NCBI RefSeq assembly: GCF_003073045.1
Contig: NC_037591.1
Span: forward strand, 20,865,319-20,929,318
Origin: Pomacea canaliculata
Taxonomy: Eukaryota > Mollusca > Gastropoda > Architaenioglossa > Ampullariidae
Length of the DNA stretch: 64,000 bases
Reading direction: 5' to 3'
Below the pieces are notes generated by a model. That model was not told the origin of the DNA. It ran no database searches and saw nothing but the letters and a program-made list of their open reading frames with translations. Both the position numbers and the translations under genes were made by a program. Within the stretch, counting starts at the first letter, position 1; each line of letters starts with the position of its first letter. This document shows positions 1 through 36,900 of the stretch, piece after piece.

Positions 1-1289
1 GAGAATTGTATTTTGTTGTGTACTTAATTTAGTTAACCATGAAAAACGGACCAGAAGCATAATTATAATGTAACTTAAAGGAAAATTTATGCATGAATTT
101 GTCAAACTTTTATAATTAAAAAGTGTATGCTACATGTAAACAATTATTGCTATAATTGTATTTTTCATTAAACATTTTTGTATAAGCTAAACTAGATATA
201 TTTTTTAAAGCAACCATTTTATTTGTTGAAGTAATGTTTATTTTTGTTTACTGCTGTTCTGTCCTTAGGTTTCTTTTTTGAACCAGTGTGCATTTTTTTG
301 GCATTTCAAAAAAAAATTGTCTATTTATGTATGCTTGATATGTTAATTTAAAAACTTATGTATTATAATTTTATTTTGACACATTTCATTATCATTGAGG
401 TCACTAATTAAAAAGCATTATTTTGTTTAAAGTGTCCAGATGAGATCGCAGCACATTCTATAGATATAACAGCAAAATGCCTATATCAGGAAACTATGAT
501 TATAGCGAAACATCTGTTGAAATCATGTTACTGTTTTATAATTATTTAATTAAATGTCTACATCTAAAAGTTGGTTTTTAACTATTTATTATTATGGTCA
601 AGATAATCATAGGTATATAGTGAAAAATCTCAAGAATATATACAAATGGATGTTAGTCCACAACCTTATGTGTAATCTCTATACGGATAGTGAAATGTGT
701 TATCCATTGTTGAGTGTTTGATGTAGGGATGTCTTATATTATTGAAACCCATCTGGAAGACATCTTTAATAATGTTTACATATGTTAATGTGGTTTGTTT
801 CTTGGCTCACTTTCTGCTCTGTTGCTTTCAGTCTGGCAGCTGACACAGCCATTTGTAGTGTTTTGTACCCTATTTATAGATTAGTAAAATGGTCTGGGAC
901 CATGCTTCATATTTACTCAGTTTTCCATCACTTAGGAACCCGTTTACCCTTTTAACAGTTATTATGTAAGTGCTGCTATTGATTTTGTTTTTGACAAATC
1001 CATTGCACAGCCTTATTACAAACTGCAATGATAAAAACTGGGCAGACCAGTAGACATATATTTTCTGTATCTGGTTGTCCAGAATGTTTCATATGCCAGT
1101 CACCATCTGCTGATGATATTTAGTGGTAACAACATGTACAGATTTTTAAGGTCTGCATTAATATTAAATATAGTTGTAGGAACAACACATTAGATCCATA
1201 GAGAAATATTGTGGCCAATACATTGGTATAACCTGTTTAAATGTTTTTCTTTTACTTGTGAACAAAAGAGCATTGCTTCCCATCTCTCA
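1..1289. other. AT-rich noncoding DNA
   Basis: No open frame with coding character, no convincing splice-flanked exon and no recognisable repeat was seen. Composition is strongly AT-rich with long T and A runs. Confidence 0.5.
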
Positions 1290-1830
1290 TTGCAGCCCTA
1301 TGTTCCTCGAGGATTAACAAGAAATAAACTGAATTTCTATCTCCCATTCGTTGAACTTCACAGAATCAGTCATATCCAACCATTCTTGTCAGTTTCTGTC
1401 ACCAAAAGCTCATATCTACCTTTACATCTATCAAAGCCCACTGGATTACTGCAACTTTGTTGATCTCCTGATCCGCTTACTGTACAATTTTTTCAAAAAA
1501 TTTCATTAAAGCCACTTGTACTGCTTTCCATAGGAAAATCCAGACTATATGACACTTCTCAGTTCTCTGGCTACAGTGAATTCAAGCTTGCCAAGTCGCC
1601 ATACTGTGCTACCTGTCTTGCTTTAGCATGCCTTTCTATCTACTGACACCTTACCACCCGTGTTTGTCTCTTCAGTATGTGTTTGATGCTCTTTCTCCTT
1701 TTCTGGCCCCCATCATTTGGGATTCTCTACCCTTTTCTCTCCCTGAGTGTCCACATTTGAAGCTTTAAATTCCAACCTCAAAACCCAACTCTTTAAGAAG
1801 TATCTTTCATAAACAAGCAAACTCTTCAGC
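1290..1830 (+). mobile_element. Degenerate non-LTR retrotransposon 3' tail
   Basis: Conceptual translation in shifting frames gives the usual C-terminal pattern of many invertebrate LINE reverse-transcriptase proteins: a stretch resembling 'P..WDSLPFSLPECP' near 1720-1760, followed by Lys/Ser/Phe-rich residues like the family's 'FKSLLKTHLF' end. The frame is broken by several stops, so this is an old, dead, 5'-truncated copy. Clade assignment is not possible from this piece. Confidence 0.45.
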
Positions 1831-2396
1831 CATACTTCTTTCTTAATTTTCATCCATACACTTTGTTTATGTTTGTCATGGTGTCATCCATTTGGTGAGG
1901 CTTGTGTTCCCTTTAATTTTTTTTTTTTCAATGTGTGCAGACTATATGAAGCGTTGCATGACCACACCACAATGCTGACATAAATGCTGAAGTGCATGAT
2001 TTCCTAATGGCATCATATTTGTGTATTGGTCATTTTTATATGCTAGAATGCATAGTAGTGTTAATACATTCAGGTACTTTTGGATTTGAAGAAATTCTAG
2101 CAGAGAAAGGCATGCATAGAAGGTTCATGCTGGACATAGGCATGTTTAAAAGAAGGGAAAAGCTCCCAAAACGTAGCTGGAAATGGTTAACCACGTCTAG
2201 GACACAGCATATGGAAGATGGAACCTGGCTTCTTCCATCACATTTACCTGTCCTGATAAATCAGTACCCATATGCTGAGTAGGGAGGTGCATCTTCAATC
2301 AGGCTGATGCATAGAGTAATACTATTTCTGTGCATGCTCTTAAGCACATGCCTGCATATAATCAGAAAATAGGTCATGGTCAAATGGACATGTGCT

Positions 2397-2830
2397 TTAC
2401 CTGTTTTGTGTATTTTTTTTTTTTTTTGGTTCCTCAGTGGAGCATAGGGGCGCAACTACACCACGCCATTGAACCCTGTTCTGGGTGTCCCTTTCCAGTT
2501 GAGACCATGTCAAGCCAGCCATGTCTCTGAGCCAGCTGCCTCCGCCTCTCTGTGAACTGATCTCCTCTATATCTGTCTGGGTCTCCCAACCCTGCACTTT
2601 CCCTGTGGGTTCTAGAGCTTGTCTTGTTAAATTGATCCAGCCCCACTTCTGCTTCTTGATGCCTTGGCTGGCAGGTTTTCGGTTGGTTCTCTCCCACAGT
2701 TCTGTATTGGAGACTTTCTCAGGCAATCTGATGTTGAGGATGTGGGGTAGACATCTATTGATGAATGTCTGAATCTTGTTCGTGATGGTGTTTGTCACAT
2801 GCCATGTCTCAGATCCATATAGGGCTGACT
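2397..2830 (-). mobile_element. LINE reverse-transcriptase C-terminal fragment with A-tail
   Basis: The minus strand holds a 133-codon open stretch (2798-2397) containing 'IQTFINRCLPHIL', 'ELWERTNRKPA', 'LTRQALEP' and 'TWSQLERDTQNRVQWRGVV', a characteristic C-terminal end of a LINE family widespread in marine invertebrates. The run of T at about 2411-2428 is the minus-strand poly(A) tail, so the 3' end is preserved and the 5' part is truncated. Related tail fragments occur near 33554-33663 and possibly 38098-38205. Confidence 0.75.
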
Positions 2831-2835
2831 TAATA

Positions 2836-2935
2836 CAGTGGAACCTCGGTTAACGAACGCCTCGGATAGCGAATATTTCGGTTAACGAACAAAATTTCGT
2901 TAAAAGTTTGTCTCGGATAGCAGATTTTGGTGTGT
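2836..2935 (+). mobile_element. pogo/Tigger-type terminal inverted repeat (one end)
   Basis: After a TA at 2834-2835 the sequence begins CAGTGGAACCTCGGTTAACG, the classic terminal repeat of pogo-like Tc1/mariner elements. Subterminal copies of the TTAACGAA and CGGATAGCGA motifs follow. No matching opposite end was found downstream, so this is one end of a truncated or decayed copy. Confidence 0.7.
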
Positions 2936-3782
2936 AGTTGAGATAGGTTGCAGGCTGTGGAATGCAAGCCTGGCTTTATTTGTTTTGTGTATGCTGTCCC
3001 CTAAAAACTTCCTTTCTTGATTCCTGGTACATTTTTTCTACTGTGATTATTTTATTTAAAAACATTTGTTCATGTATGCCTAGTTGTATTAATATAAAGG
3101 TATATATATAATAACCCTTATGCTTACAAACTCTTACATTGTTACAGGAACAATCAATATTTTTGCGACAAAAATAAAGTCATTTATCCTCTGCTTATTC
3201 CTTTATTATGGTGGAAGGTGGCTGAATGAAGAGTGTATACTCAGGTAAACACTTATGTAGAGACAAACTATTCACTGCACTGACTGATCTTTACTCAAAA
3301 GAATATTATATTTTGTTTTGTCTTTTAATGAGGAGTTAGCTTTTAAGGCTATCTGTGGTGAACTAGCTTAGCCCCAAAACAGAGAGAAATTTTGTGACAC
3401 CAAGAGAAAATCGTAACCTACAACCCATGGTTCTTTCATGGTGATGTGCTTTATTATGGCATTACTAGGCTGCCACAAAACAATCACCAGTTTTTATAAA
3501 AATCATCATTTTAATGGAAACAGACTTGAATGAAAAATGTAATACGATTAGAGGCCCGCTAATTATTTTAATTGCAGTTTATGAGACGGTGCTGGTTGCT
3601 GCAAACGTACATAACAAAACTAAGCACGGAGCTCAGCATTGTAGGGCTGCATGAGTGCTCTTCTCTCTTTTTTCATACAGGCACATGTTTCATCTGTGAA
3701 AATATGGCTACTTTCATGCTGAGTTTCGAGAGTTCATATTTTCTTTTTATACACAAAATTAAGAACATACGCACTTTACGCG
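2936..3782. other. Noncoding DNA without recognised content
   Basis: The stretch follows the pogo-type end and may include its decayed interior. No transposase motif, gene or RNA was recognised. It contains an AATAAA at about 3174, but no gene is assigned to it. Confidence 0.35.
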
Positions 3783-4540
3783 ATGAACTATAGCCATACC
3801 AGCACACGACATACAGTAGGCGTCCAAGGGTTCCACCTATCGCCTGTATTGTTCACTGTTCTGAAGAACATGCGTGAAACCCGCCACGACCATCACCCAT
3901 TTATTATTTCCATTGGTGGAAGGCCGATTTGCGACCTTATACTCTTCGCATACGACATCGATCTATGCAGGCACTAACAGCTGTCTAGACTTCACCAACA
4001 GACTAACAGTTCAAACGCACATGGAATGGAGACTAGCAGTGACAAGAGTAAAGTCATGGCCTGATGGCCATTGGTAACGGCAAAGCAAATATCTATGCGA
4101 ACAAAGCACGGCTGGAAAAGGTACTTAATTTAAGTACTTCAGATTGACCTACCCTCTCCAAGGAAGACAGCTCAACGACATATATCTGCATCTAAATCGG
4201 GACATCAACGGTAGCAATGGCTAGGCTGGACCGGGTCTGTCACAGCCATAACATCAGGTTTGCTTTAAAGTACAAACTGTACAAGTCCCTCGTAGTGCCG
4301 ATCCTCCTTTACGGTTGTGAAACGTGAACCCTGCTTGCCGAGACGGAGAGGGATATCCAGACATCCGAGAACAATTTAAGTGCCCGATGAGACTGCTCCG
4401 GATCTCGTACAGTCATGGATGACTTTGTAGACGCAGGCCGACCACACACGTAGGACACCAGAAACCTCTAATTGCAACAGTTCGTCAAGCGGCGTAAGCT
4501 AATCTGTTTCGGCCATGTGGCCCAGACGACGCTTTATTTT
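3783..4540 (+). mobile_element. Degenerate LINE reverse transcriptase (palm to C-terminal region)
   Basis: Translation shows 'LSPVLFTVL', 'ISIGGRPICDL' and 'LFAYDIDL' (3840-3965). The last corresponds to the FADD catalytic motif with its first catalytic Asp replaced by Tyr. Further on, in broken frames, come stretches matching 'YKSLVVPILLYGCET' (4278-4328) and 'KRRKLICFGHV' (4490-4525). Order and motifs fit an endonuclease-type non-LTR element; stops and frameshifts make it inactive. This copy is more CpG-rich than its surroundings. Confidence 0.75.
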
Positions 4541-5464
4541 GTGCTTTGAATACGACCACATGTATATAATATATCAACACGTCCTGCGGAACGGACGAGT
4601 CTAAAAACTGGCGCCGATGATGGTCATCTGCGTTCAAGTTCAATCAATACATCAGTAATGATCAGATGTGAGGTCTTGAGAAACATTAACTGCATGCACT
4701 AATTGGTCGACGTATGACCCAGTCCAAGATGTGATTTCTCTTTTGAGTGGACTGCAAAACAGACTGGACGAGATGAAAAGTGTGCAACAGTTCTGACATT
4801 TTTACTGTGTCAGGATGAGACTTGTTGTCAAAATGACATTAACATCTCCAAGAAGCACTGCAGGTCCATTGAGTGCATTGCTATAGTTCAGCATATCACG
4901 AAATTCCGAGAAAAAGGTAGAGGCTGTGAGTTTGTTCTTGTCACTCGGAGGGGTCTATGTATCGAGCAATAGGAAGCCGAAAAAGAGACTGGTACTCGTT
5001 CGAAAGATGTATTTGAGAACGATAAAGCAGTAGTAAAAGACAGGTACTTGGCAAGTGATGATTTGTAGATAATAGTAATTAGTACACGTTCATGGGTAGA
5101 CTGATCAACTATTATTTGGTTGTTTTGTTTTTTTGGTATTCCATTGCTGTTAAACAAACAACCAAAAAACAAAAACAAAAAAAAAAACTGTGTTAAGCGT
5201 TGGCTGGACCGATTTTGTGTGAAAATGGGTAGAAGAGGGCCGAGAGCGTATAGTCACATGTATAGATGTACACTCGATATCACGCTCGCAAACATTCATA
5301 ACTGCACTCTTCTCTCAAAACGTTACAAGGGCCCCGCACATGCCTTAGTATATATGCCTCGGGTCTAAGAACGGGCCTGCCACATTAACAAAGTATATGT
5401 GAAGCCATAAGTTAATATGGTAATTAAGTTCAAGACTGTGCCTGCACATGAAAACTAGCACCCA

Positions 5465-5635
5465 TGTGGTGACCAGACGTCCCGGTTTAGGCGGGACAGT
5501 CTTTTGAATCGGGAAGCCCATTGTCCCGCTTTCTGGCTTTCTAGCAAGTCCATCAAATGTCCAGAAAAATCACTTTTTTCGGCGTTCTTTGATGACGACA
5601 CCATCACCTTCGCCCCGAAACGTCTGGTCATCACA
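5465..5635. mobile_element. Short inverted-repeat MITE
   Basis: The left end reads GTGGTGACCAGACGTCCCG and the right end CGTCTGGTCATCAC, imperfect reverse complements of each other. The element is about 170 bp and encodes no transposase; the minus-strand open frame across it is fortuitous. The 'GTGACCAGACGTCC' end resembles known nonautonomous hAT-like repeats, but no clear target duplication is visible. Confidence 0.6.
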
Positions 5636-7845
5636 GAATATATATACATGTACATGTATATGGTCGATCAGTAACAGTTTTACAGTTCTGAGTACATGAT
5701 CGAGTTACTATTATATATATATCGCAGACATCTATTATAAACAGACCACGTAACCATACATATTTAAAAAAAAAACCTTTGATATGCGATATATGTCACT
5801 TCGCTACGACCATACACAATTTGGGGTGATCTCCTTTAGTCTCCTATTCATAGGAGGCAGAAAAAACAATGGCACTAAAAAATTGGATGTGTCCATCTCA
5901 GAAGCGGGGAAATGCCGAAGAGCTGCGGATGAAGTGGGTAGGGGTAAATCGACCCAGGACTAAGAGAAGGCAGACTAGCAAATCAACTTTTATCAATTCC
6001 AGGCAAAATCCGGGTTATTCATACTAGTACAAACTAACCTTTATACAAAGACTGATAAACGATTAAATTAGAATGCTAGAAAATATAAGGCAAAAATTCT
6101 TTAAATAACAGCTAGCTAGGCAAGCATAAAAACAACAGCAGAATTCTTTTCTTTTCTTTTCTTAAATTGTTAAAATCTCAAACAATTTTTTCGCATTATG
6201 TGAAATTTAGCAAGAACTTAAATGGTTTAACAATGCTGACTGTAAACTCGTTGGAACTTCCAGAAAGTCCATCAGCCCACTGTCCACGTACAGCCTGCGT
6301 AAGAAAGGCAAAAGATTTAAACGAAAGATTCCTTCCACACTTTCTGAGATGAAAAGCTGCTGTAGGGTAAGTCTGTTGCTAATAAAAATCTGTTTATATT
6401 TTGATCTTAACTGTTAGAAATGGTCATTATTATTATGTTATTACAGATAATATAGTCAGTAATAAGAATACAACTTAAAGAGAGACGACTCAGTTGAGAC
6501 CGGAAATATATACTTAAGGACATGCGCACACGTTTATTTTGATTTCTTCCCTACCCAGGGAGACAGCACGCTTGCGCTAATTGCCATGTAATTACAACAT
6601 TAAAGAAAAGCTTGGTGAGTGATTGACTGAGAATAATCCTTCTATAATTACTCTACGCTTCAGTACAGTTTTTCTTATTCTTTTTTGTCCCTTTATGTGT
6701 AAAATGCTAGTGCAAAATAGTTGGTGACGATGTGGCGTGATTTCAGATTTCCCTAGACTTACTGGCACCACTAAGAAATCGAATAAACACATGTGCTTTC
6801 TTTAAAGATCTTCTTCAGAAAACCATGAGCTACCTCTTTGGTACAACCTCGTATTATTTTAAATATATAATTGTGCATCATACTATATTCTGCAGGCGAA
6901 TGATCAATAATGACAATGAAATTGAAAGTATTAAGCGCTGCAGCTTGATGTCATGATGGCCTAGCTAGTGGTCCTCTCGCAGCTACCAATTTGAATGACC
7001 GTTTGGTGCTTAGTGTTAACGTGGATTTGAACATTATTGTGGTTTTATGCAATTTTTCAATATTTACTGTGTTTGCTGATATTTGAACTGACACTCATAA
7101 TGTATTCGCCTACTTTAAAGTGCACAGATCGAGTCACGTATAAGTCAACAGTTATTAATATTCATGGTTCAATCATAATTTAAGAGCTTTTATATGCATT
7201 TAAGTGCTAAGTCCATGAGAAACTGCTCACTCCTAAGTCATTACATTAAGAAAAACACCAAATACTATTTTCTTGATATTTAGTAACTGTATTGTGAGAT
7301 TTTAGTTTTTTGTCATATAAACTTATCTGTAGAACTTATTACCAGAAATCCTTAAAATGAAAGAAGATGCAGTTAATTAAATTATTAGTATTAAAACAGT
7401 GGGTCAGCATTATCATTTAAAGGTTACATGACCACTTAACTATATGTGTAAGTCTAGAATAATGAATTTTTAATTAATATAATTAGTAAACTGCTTTAAC
7501 ATCTGAATTAGAAGAAAGAAAACTTGTTTATGTAAAGATGTAACCAAAAATTTGCTTTAAATCACACACTTTGTAATTGAATAAAACACATTTTAAATAT
7601 AATAATTATCTTTTATGATAAACAAGTATAAAGAGTTTACAGAATTTGTTGAGTTTATGTTTGTTAGTTTTGAAAATCATTGACCCATGTGTGTATATCT
7701 ACATGTGTGGGAGCTCATGTTTGCTGCTTTGTTGATGCTATTTCATTTGGAAATCACATCCTTTATTTAAGCTTTGTAACTATTTCATGAAGATAGCAAT
7801 AAATTTAATGTTCTGCTTATTATGGTTTTTAAATGATTATTTCAG
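5636..7845. other. Noncoding DNA upstream of the first SMAD4 coding exon
   Basis: This stretch should hold, or lie downstream of, the SMAD4 promoter and any 5' noncoding exon, but none could be placed confidently. No CpG-rich promoter block is visible. Some short open frames (for example 6167-6352) have no recognisable protein. Confidence 0.4.
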
Positions 7846-31784
<23,939 letters not shown>

Positions 31785-32579
31785 AGGGTCAGGCATCAGA
31801 AAGGAAGGATTGTACTAAAGTGTTTGCTGGAGTTGCATGTGTGAGGAAACACTTGCTTCTTGCTCATTTTGCAGAAGGTAGACAAGACATGTGTTTGCAA
31901 GAGATACTGAAACATCTTCACAAACAGAATAGGAGGACAGCATTCACTCAATTTACAGTATACGGAAAAAGGTTATATTATTATGGTGTACTGTAAGTGA
32001 CAGTTTACAGCCACATTGTATTGGTGATGTTCAAGTTAATTTTGATTCCTTTGTTCCTGGCATGACTTATTTACAAACATTTGTGTGAGCATGGTTTTAA
32101 ATGAGGCAAACACTAATGATTTACTTGCTGTCACATGGCAGGCATGAGTATGACAGAATGGGCAAAACTTTTGATGGCTGCAGTTTGATGGCAGGTGAGA
32201 GTCAGTGATCTTGAATTCAGAGCTTCTGCTCTGGTAGCAACATTTGACATTCATCCCTAAGAGGTTTGAGCAATCAATGAAGAGAAACTGCCTTGTTAGG
32301 CTGTATTATAACAATGCTAACTAATTTAGTGATTGTGTCTTTTTTTAAATGGATTTTTAGCACAGTTGGAACTCAGACATGCATAACCATGTTCCAACTG
32401 ACATCAGTGATATTTACAAGGGTATGTTTGACTTGTGGAAATTCACCTTACAAATTTTTTTTGCCCCAGGAATGAGGTACTATTGTAAAGTAGAGGGAGA
32501 GGGAGACTTGCTTGTAAATGAAATCTTGGATACTTGGAAAAAATTCACTTATCAGCCAAATGCCATTCTTGCAGAAATG

Positions 32580-32815
32580 TCACTTTTTCTGTCATGTCCT
32601 TGCCAATATGTTTGCTGCTTTGTGTTTTTATTGAAGTATCTACTTTTCATGTTCTTGTTGAAATATTGATTTGTCAAAGATGTCCTTGCTAAAATGTCCA
32701 CTCATTTTTCTTGTTCTTATTGAGGTGTGTCATGCTTTTGTTGAGGTATCTATTTGCCATACTCTTGTTGAGGTGCACAGTTGTCTATAATGCTCATGTT
32801 GAAATAAGCATCATT
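32580..32815 (+). repeat. Degenerate minisatellite around a TTGTTGARRTAT core
   Basis: The core recurs irregularly about seven times (TTATTGAAGTATC, TTGTTGAAATATT, TTGCTAAAATGTC, TTATTGAGGTGTG, TTGTTGAGGTATC, TTGTTGAGGTGCA, ATGTTGAAATAAG), spaced roughly 21-31 bp. The open frames here are a consequence of the repeat. It lies about 0.8 kb past the SMAD4 stop. Confidence 0.6.
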
Positions 32816-33285
32816 TCATGCTTGTCTCATGCATCCTGTATACTGAGCACATTTCAACTCAGTGTTAAGTTTATAGCTATGGAGAGAAGTGAATTTAGTT
32901 TTTTTTAAAGCAGCACAAAAATGGTAATGAATAGAAGTTAAAAATATGTGACAAATGTTAAGCTTTTGTAAAATTTAGTTGCATTTTTTTTAGGGATTAT
33001 TCATTGTTTCTTAAAAACAGCCTCCTAAAGTATTGATGTATCAACTTATGTGTCAACAATGGGTGGGAGGGTGAGGTACATCATTTATCTACTGTTGTAT
33101 TTTAAAGTTTTTTCCCAGCACAATCATTGCCAATGCAGTGTAACATATGGTGTTGAAGGTATTTTAACATTTGCCTCACAGGAGATAAATAATCATAATC
33201 ATCTTAATCATTGTTGTGGTCACCACCACTACCAGCAGCAGCAGCAGTCATCAATAATCATCAATCATTTATCAGTCAATCATCG

Positions 33286-33315
33286 ATCATCATCATCATC
33301 ATCATCATCATCATC
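33286..33315 (+). repeat. (ATC)n microsatellite
   Basis: Ten ATC units, preceded by a looser ATCA-rich stretch and a CAG run at about 33230-33248. Confidence 0.95.
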
Positions 33316-33553
33316 TTTTAGAACTCAACCTACAACCCCAGCAGAAGCCTTTGTACAAGCATTATTCTTATGAATTTGTGCAGACTATGACTACTGTTCA
33401 TATCTATGATTCTGTCTGCATGATTAGCAGGTGAAGGGTAGAGAGATATTTGCTGCACATTTGTAGATGGTCAGGGAAGTTGTTTTGCAGATCCTGAAAA
33501 GATAGCTGTGTTGTAGGTATTTAGGGCATTCATGTGTCTCACAGTTTAGTTTA

Positions 33554-33663
33554 GTTAGTTTATTTCTTGTTGCTCCTTTGAGGAGCATAGGACCACAACA
33601 ACACCTCGCCAGCGGACCCGGTTTTGGGCAGCCCCTTTCAGCTGGGCCCAGGTGGTTCCGATG
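33554..33663 (-). mobile_element. LINE 3' tail fragment
   Basis: On the minus strand this resembles the C-terminal coding end of the copy at 2397-2830 (the Trp-Arg-Gly/Val-Val ... Leu-Cys-Ser segment followed by the tail). It is a short 5'-truncated insertion. Confidence 0.55.
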
Positions 33664-33747
33664 TCCATCTCAAAGTTTAAATGCTTGCTTATTGTTTTAT
33701 TATTCAGTTGAATTATGGTGGGACGAGTAGGGATATTTCTAGTTCTG

Positions 33748-33957
33748 TTGATCTCATTGGGTTGTTAAACTTAAAAAATAAACTTTCTTTTTATGGTAGT
33801 CTCATGCTTACATATATACTACTCTTATTTGGAGCCTGCAGACCCAATATGTTAGGTTGATCTCATTGGGTTTTAAAACTTAAAAATTAACTTTTTTAAA
33901 ATGAAGCAGTCTCATGCTTATATACTATTCTTATTTGGAGCTTGCAGACCAAATATG
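33748..33957 (+). repeat. Two-copy tandem duplication, about 105-bp unit
   Basis: The unit starting TTGATCTCATTGGGTT and ending near GCAGACC(A)AATATG occurs twice in succession with several substitutions and small indels. Confidence 0.85.
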
Positions 33958-36900
33958 TGTTAATTTTTGCTTTAGGAGTTTTAAGGTTTAAGCCATTTTA
34001 CCTCACAGGTGTTTTTTCTCTTTCTTTCTTGACCATATAGTTTATTTTTTTTTTAAGTGCAGTTAATCCATATAAGTTTTGTGTGTACATGAAATTCCAT
34101 TAAACCATTAAAGAGTGTGTGATATAACACAAGGAGATTTTCACACCTCTTCTGTGCTTTCTCAGATCTCCCCTATGACTGGCAACTATAAACACCATGC
34201 CAGGTTTGGGAGGCAATGAATTGATAAATGATACTACACAAATAACTTGGTGCCATTGTTTTAATGGGCAGATAGTGAAAAGGCAAATCTTTTATTTGCT
34301 TTTATAAACTTAATGGTAAGATATTTCTGAATTGCAGTTTGTTACGGTAAAGGCCTCTCTTTTATTGCCGGTCTCCCCCCCCCCCACTCTTTTTCTGATA
34401 TTTCATCTTTTACAGGCAGCTCTGCTTGCTTTTGTCTTGACAAGTGTTTAGTCATCGTGATGCTTTACAGGCTAGCATTAGCCATTAGAGCTTGAGCATG
34501 TGGCATCTCTCCACATTTTTGTGGCATCAGAATGTTTGCATTAACTTTTGGCCTGTAAGCACATAACTGATCTTTTCTTGATGCTTCATTATTCTAAAAC
34601 TTAATGGTCCAAAGCTAGCATCAATATCTCAAAAGTCAGAAATATCATAGAATCAGTTGAAGGTGCACTTTTATATCTGCTTTTTCATCATATAGACTTG
34701 CTCACTACAAATCAAAACACAATAAATAATAAGACTTATTAAACAAGTGTTGCCTTTGAACAGTGTGCATGATGTTAATCACACACTCATCATACTACTA
34801 CTTCTAATTTAGAAAGTTGAGAAAGTAAAAGCTTCAGAGCAGAGCAGCAAGATTTATGTAAACTCTTTATGCATTACTTTTTTGCACTGTGCCATGGTGG
34901 GAACAGCATTAATAAGCATAAAGAGGCTGTCACTTCAAACCCAAACTTTTCTTTAATTTTTCTTAGATAATTTTAGAGGCTAGTTGCCCAGTCCTATACC
35001 TCATTCATAACTTTTGTTAAGGGTATATTTATGTAGACTTCACAAAATGTTTTTAATCTTTACATCCACATAGTAGCTATGAGAGAATATATCTATATAA
35101 AAGTTTTCTGTCTTGCTTGTGGAATTGTTTTGTTTGAATATGAAATGTGGGTATATTATTTGGGATAAAGTATGCAGGTCATTAACACATTAACTTGGGT
35201 ATTAATGATTGAAAAAAAGTATGTATGTATGGGGGTGGGTGGGAAGTTAATCCTGTGGGTTTGTCTGTGAATTCATTAAAGGTGCAGATGGCTGGGTTTT
35301 TTTTTTAAGGTTTATGGTTTATTCTTAAAAAGCAAATCTTTGAAATTGTATACAGTATGTTTGTATTGTCTTGCTTTGTGTATCACTCTAAATAAGTGAC
35401 ATTTTGTTTTAATGATCACATATTGCAAACTGTTCATTCCCACAAATTCCCATTACATCTATATATTTTTAAACTCTTTATCCATTTAATTATATCCTTT
35501 TAGTATCTACATTAAGGCATTGAATACCATGCATGTCTGGTATTGTTCATTGTTGTATATCTTTCTTCATATTTTTGATTTTCTCTGTTCCACTATTTCA
35601 CATTTTGTAGCAAAAAGTACATAGTTTAGAACAAGCATGTCAGCATGTAAGATTTACTTTTTTAAGTAAAATGAAGTGTTTTATATGTGATATTTATACA
35701 ATGGAATTTAAACAGAAAGTATGAGATTGACTGTTATTTTCTGTTTTGTTCTTAATTTTTAGAAATCAGTCAGAAAATATGTGGTTTTAAGTTATTTGTG
35801 AGAAAAAAGTTTCACAGCCATGAAAGCAGCCATTAAAGCTAGAATTTTTGTAATATTTGTAAATTTATAAATGACTCATCATCGCTACCATCGTCGTTGT
35901 CATAACCCTCTCAATCAGTTTATAAGAAATTAATGCACATAAAATAGTGTATATTTATGAAGAAGAATCACATTTTGAATGAAAAATACAATACAATGTG
36001 AAAGAATCAGCGATTAAATTAAACATTTAAAAAAAAATTGGTGTACTGAGTACAGTTGAGAATGGGAGTAAGGGGACAGTTAAGTAGAGAAAATAATTCA
36101 CAGTTACTAAAGCATGTGCTTTCTTGCTGTAATCATTCCTCTAGATGGTTGTTTGTTAACCTGCAGCTGCAGGATAATAACACTTCAGGAAATTATGTCT
36201 GAGATATATTATGCACTAAAGAGTAGTTAATGGAATTAGGATTAAAATGTGTGATGCCAAAAACATGATGATGAAAAAGATTTGATGTGATCATGTCAAC
36301 CAGTATTTTAAAATGGTTTGTTAAGAAATCATTGAAATTTCCTTTGCCAAAGAAACCCATGAATGACAGTTGTGACAGTTAGGAAAAATTAGAAAGAGTT
36401 TGAAAAAAGTAGAGACTCTTCTGTTTCTACTACTGTTATAAAATACTTTTACAATATATGAACTCACATCAAAATATTGCCCAGTGCTAATATTATTAAC
36501 TAGCCAACAAGTCACATGACATTTTAGGAACACAGATAAAATAGGTACTGAATAGATTCCTGAGATCTTATACAGACTACTGTTCTTGAAATAATGAGTC
36601 GGTTGTATACAAAGTTGGCTAGTTAATGGTTTTGTTAAATTGCTTTTATTTAAGTAAATGTTTTTCCAGGATAAGTATTCCTCCCTGCCAGCATTGGACT
36701 GTACTACCTACTTTCATCCTCAAGTATGACCAGCAACAACATAACCTTCATTATTTGTCTATTCTCCTTTTTTGTTGATCCCCTTCCCTTCACACAAAAT
36801 TACATACTTCGATGCTGTTCATTTCTTTCCACATATGCAACACACCTTTGACAAAAATTGTGTTTACAAGCAAACAGTTTTAGCTTTTCAAATGTGCTAC

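Noticed and set aside
2261-2798. Plus-strand frames at 2330-2772
   Set aside because: Antisense shadows of the LINE C-terminal fragment on the minus strand.
33200-33330. CRISPR-like direct repeats
   Set aside because: Simple microsatellite in an animal genome; no spacer-repeat structure. No other direct repeats in the window show CRISPR architecture.
33050-33373. His/Gln/Ser-rich frame of 107 codons
   Set aside because: Product of CAG and ATC microsatellites downstream of SMAD4.
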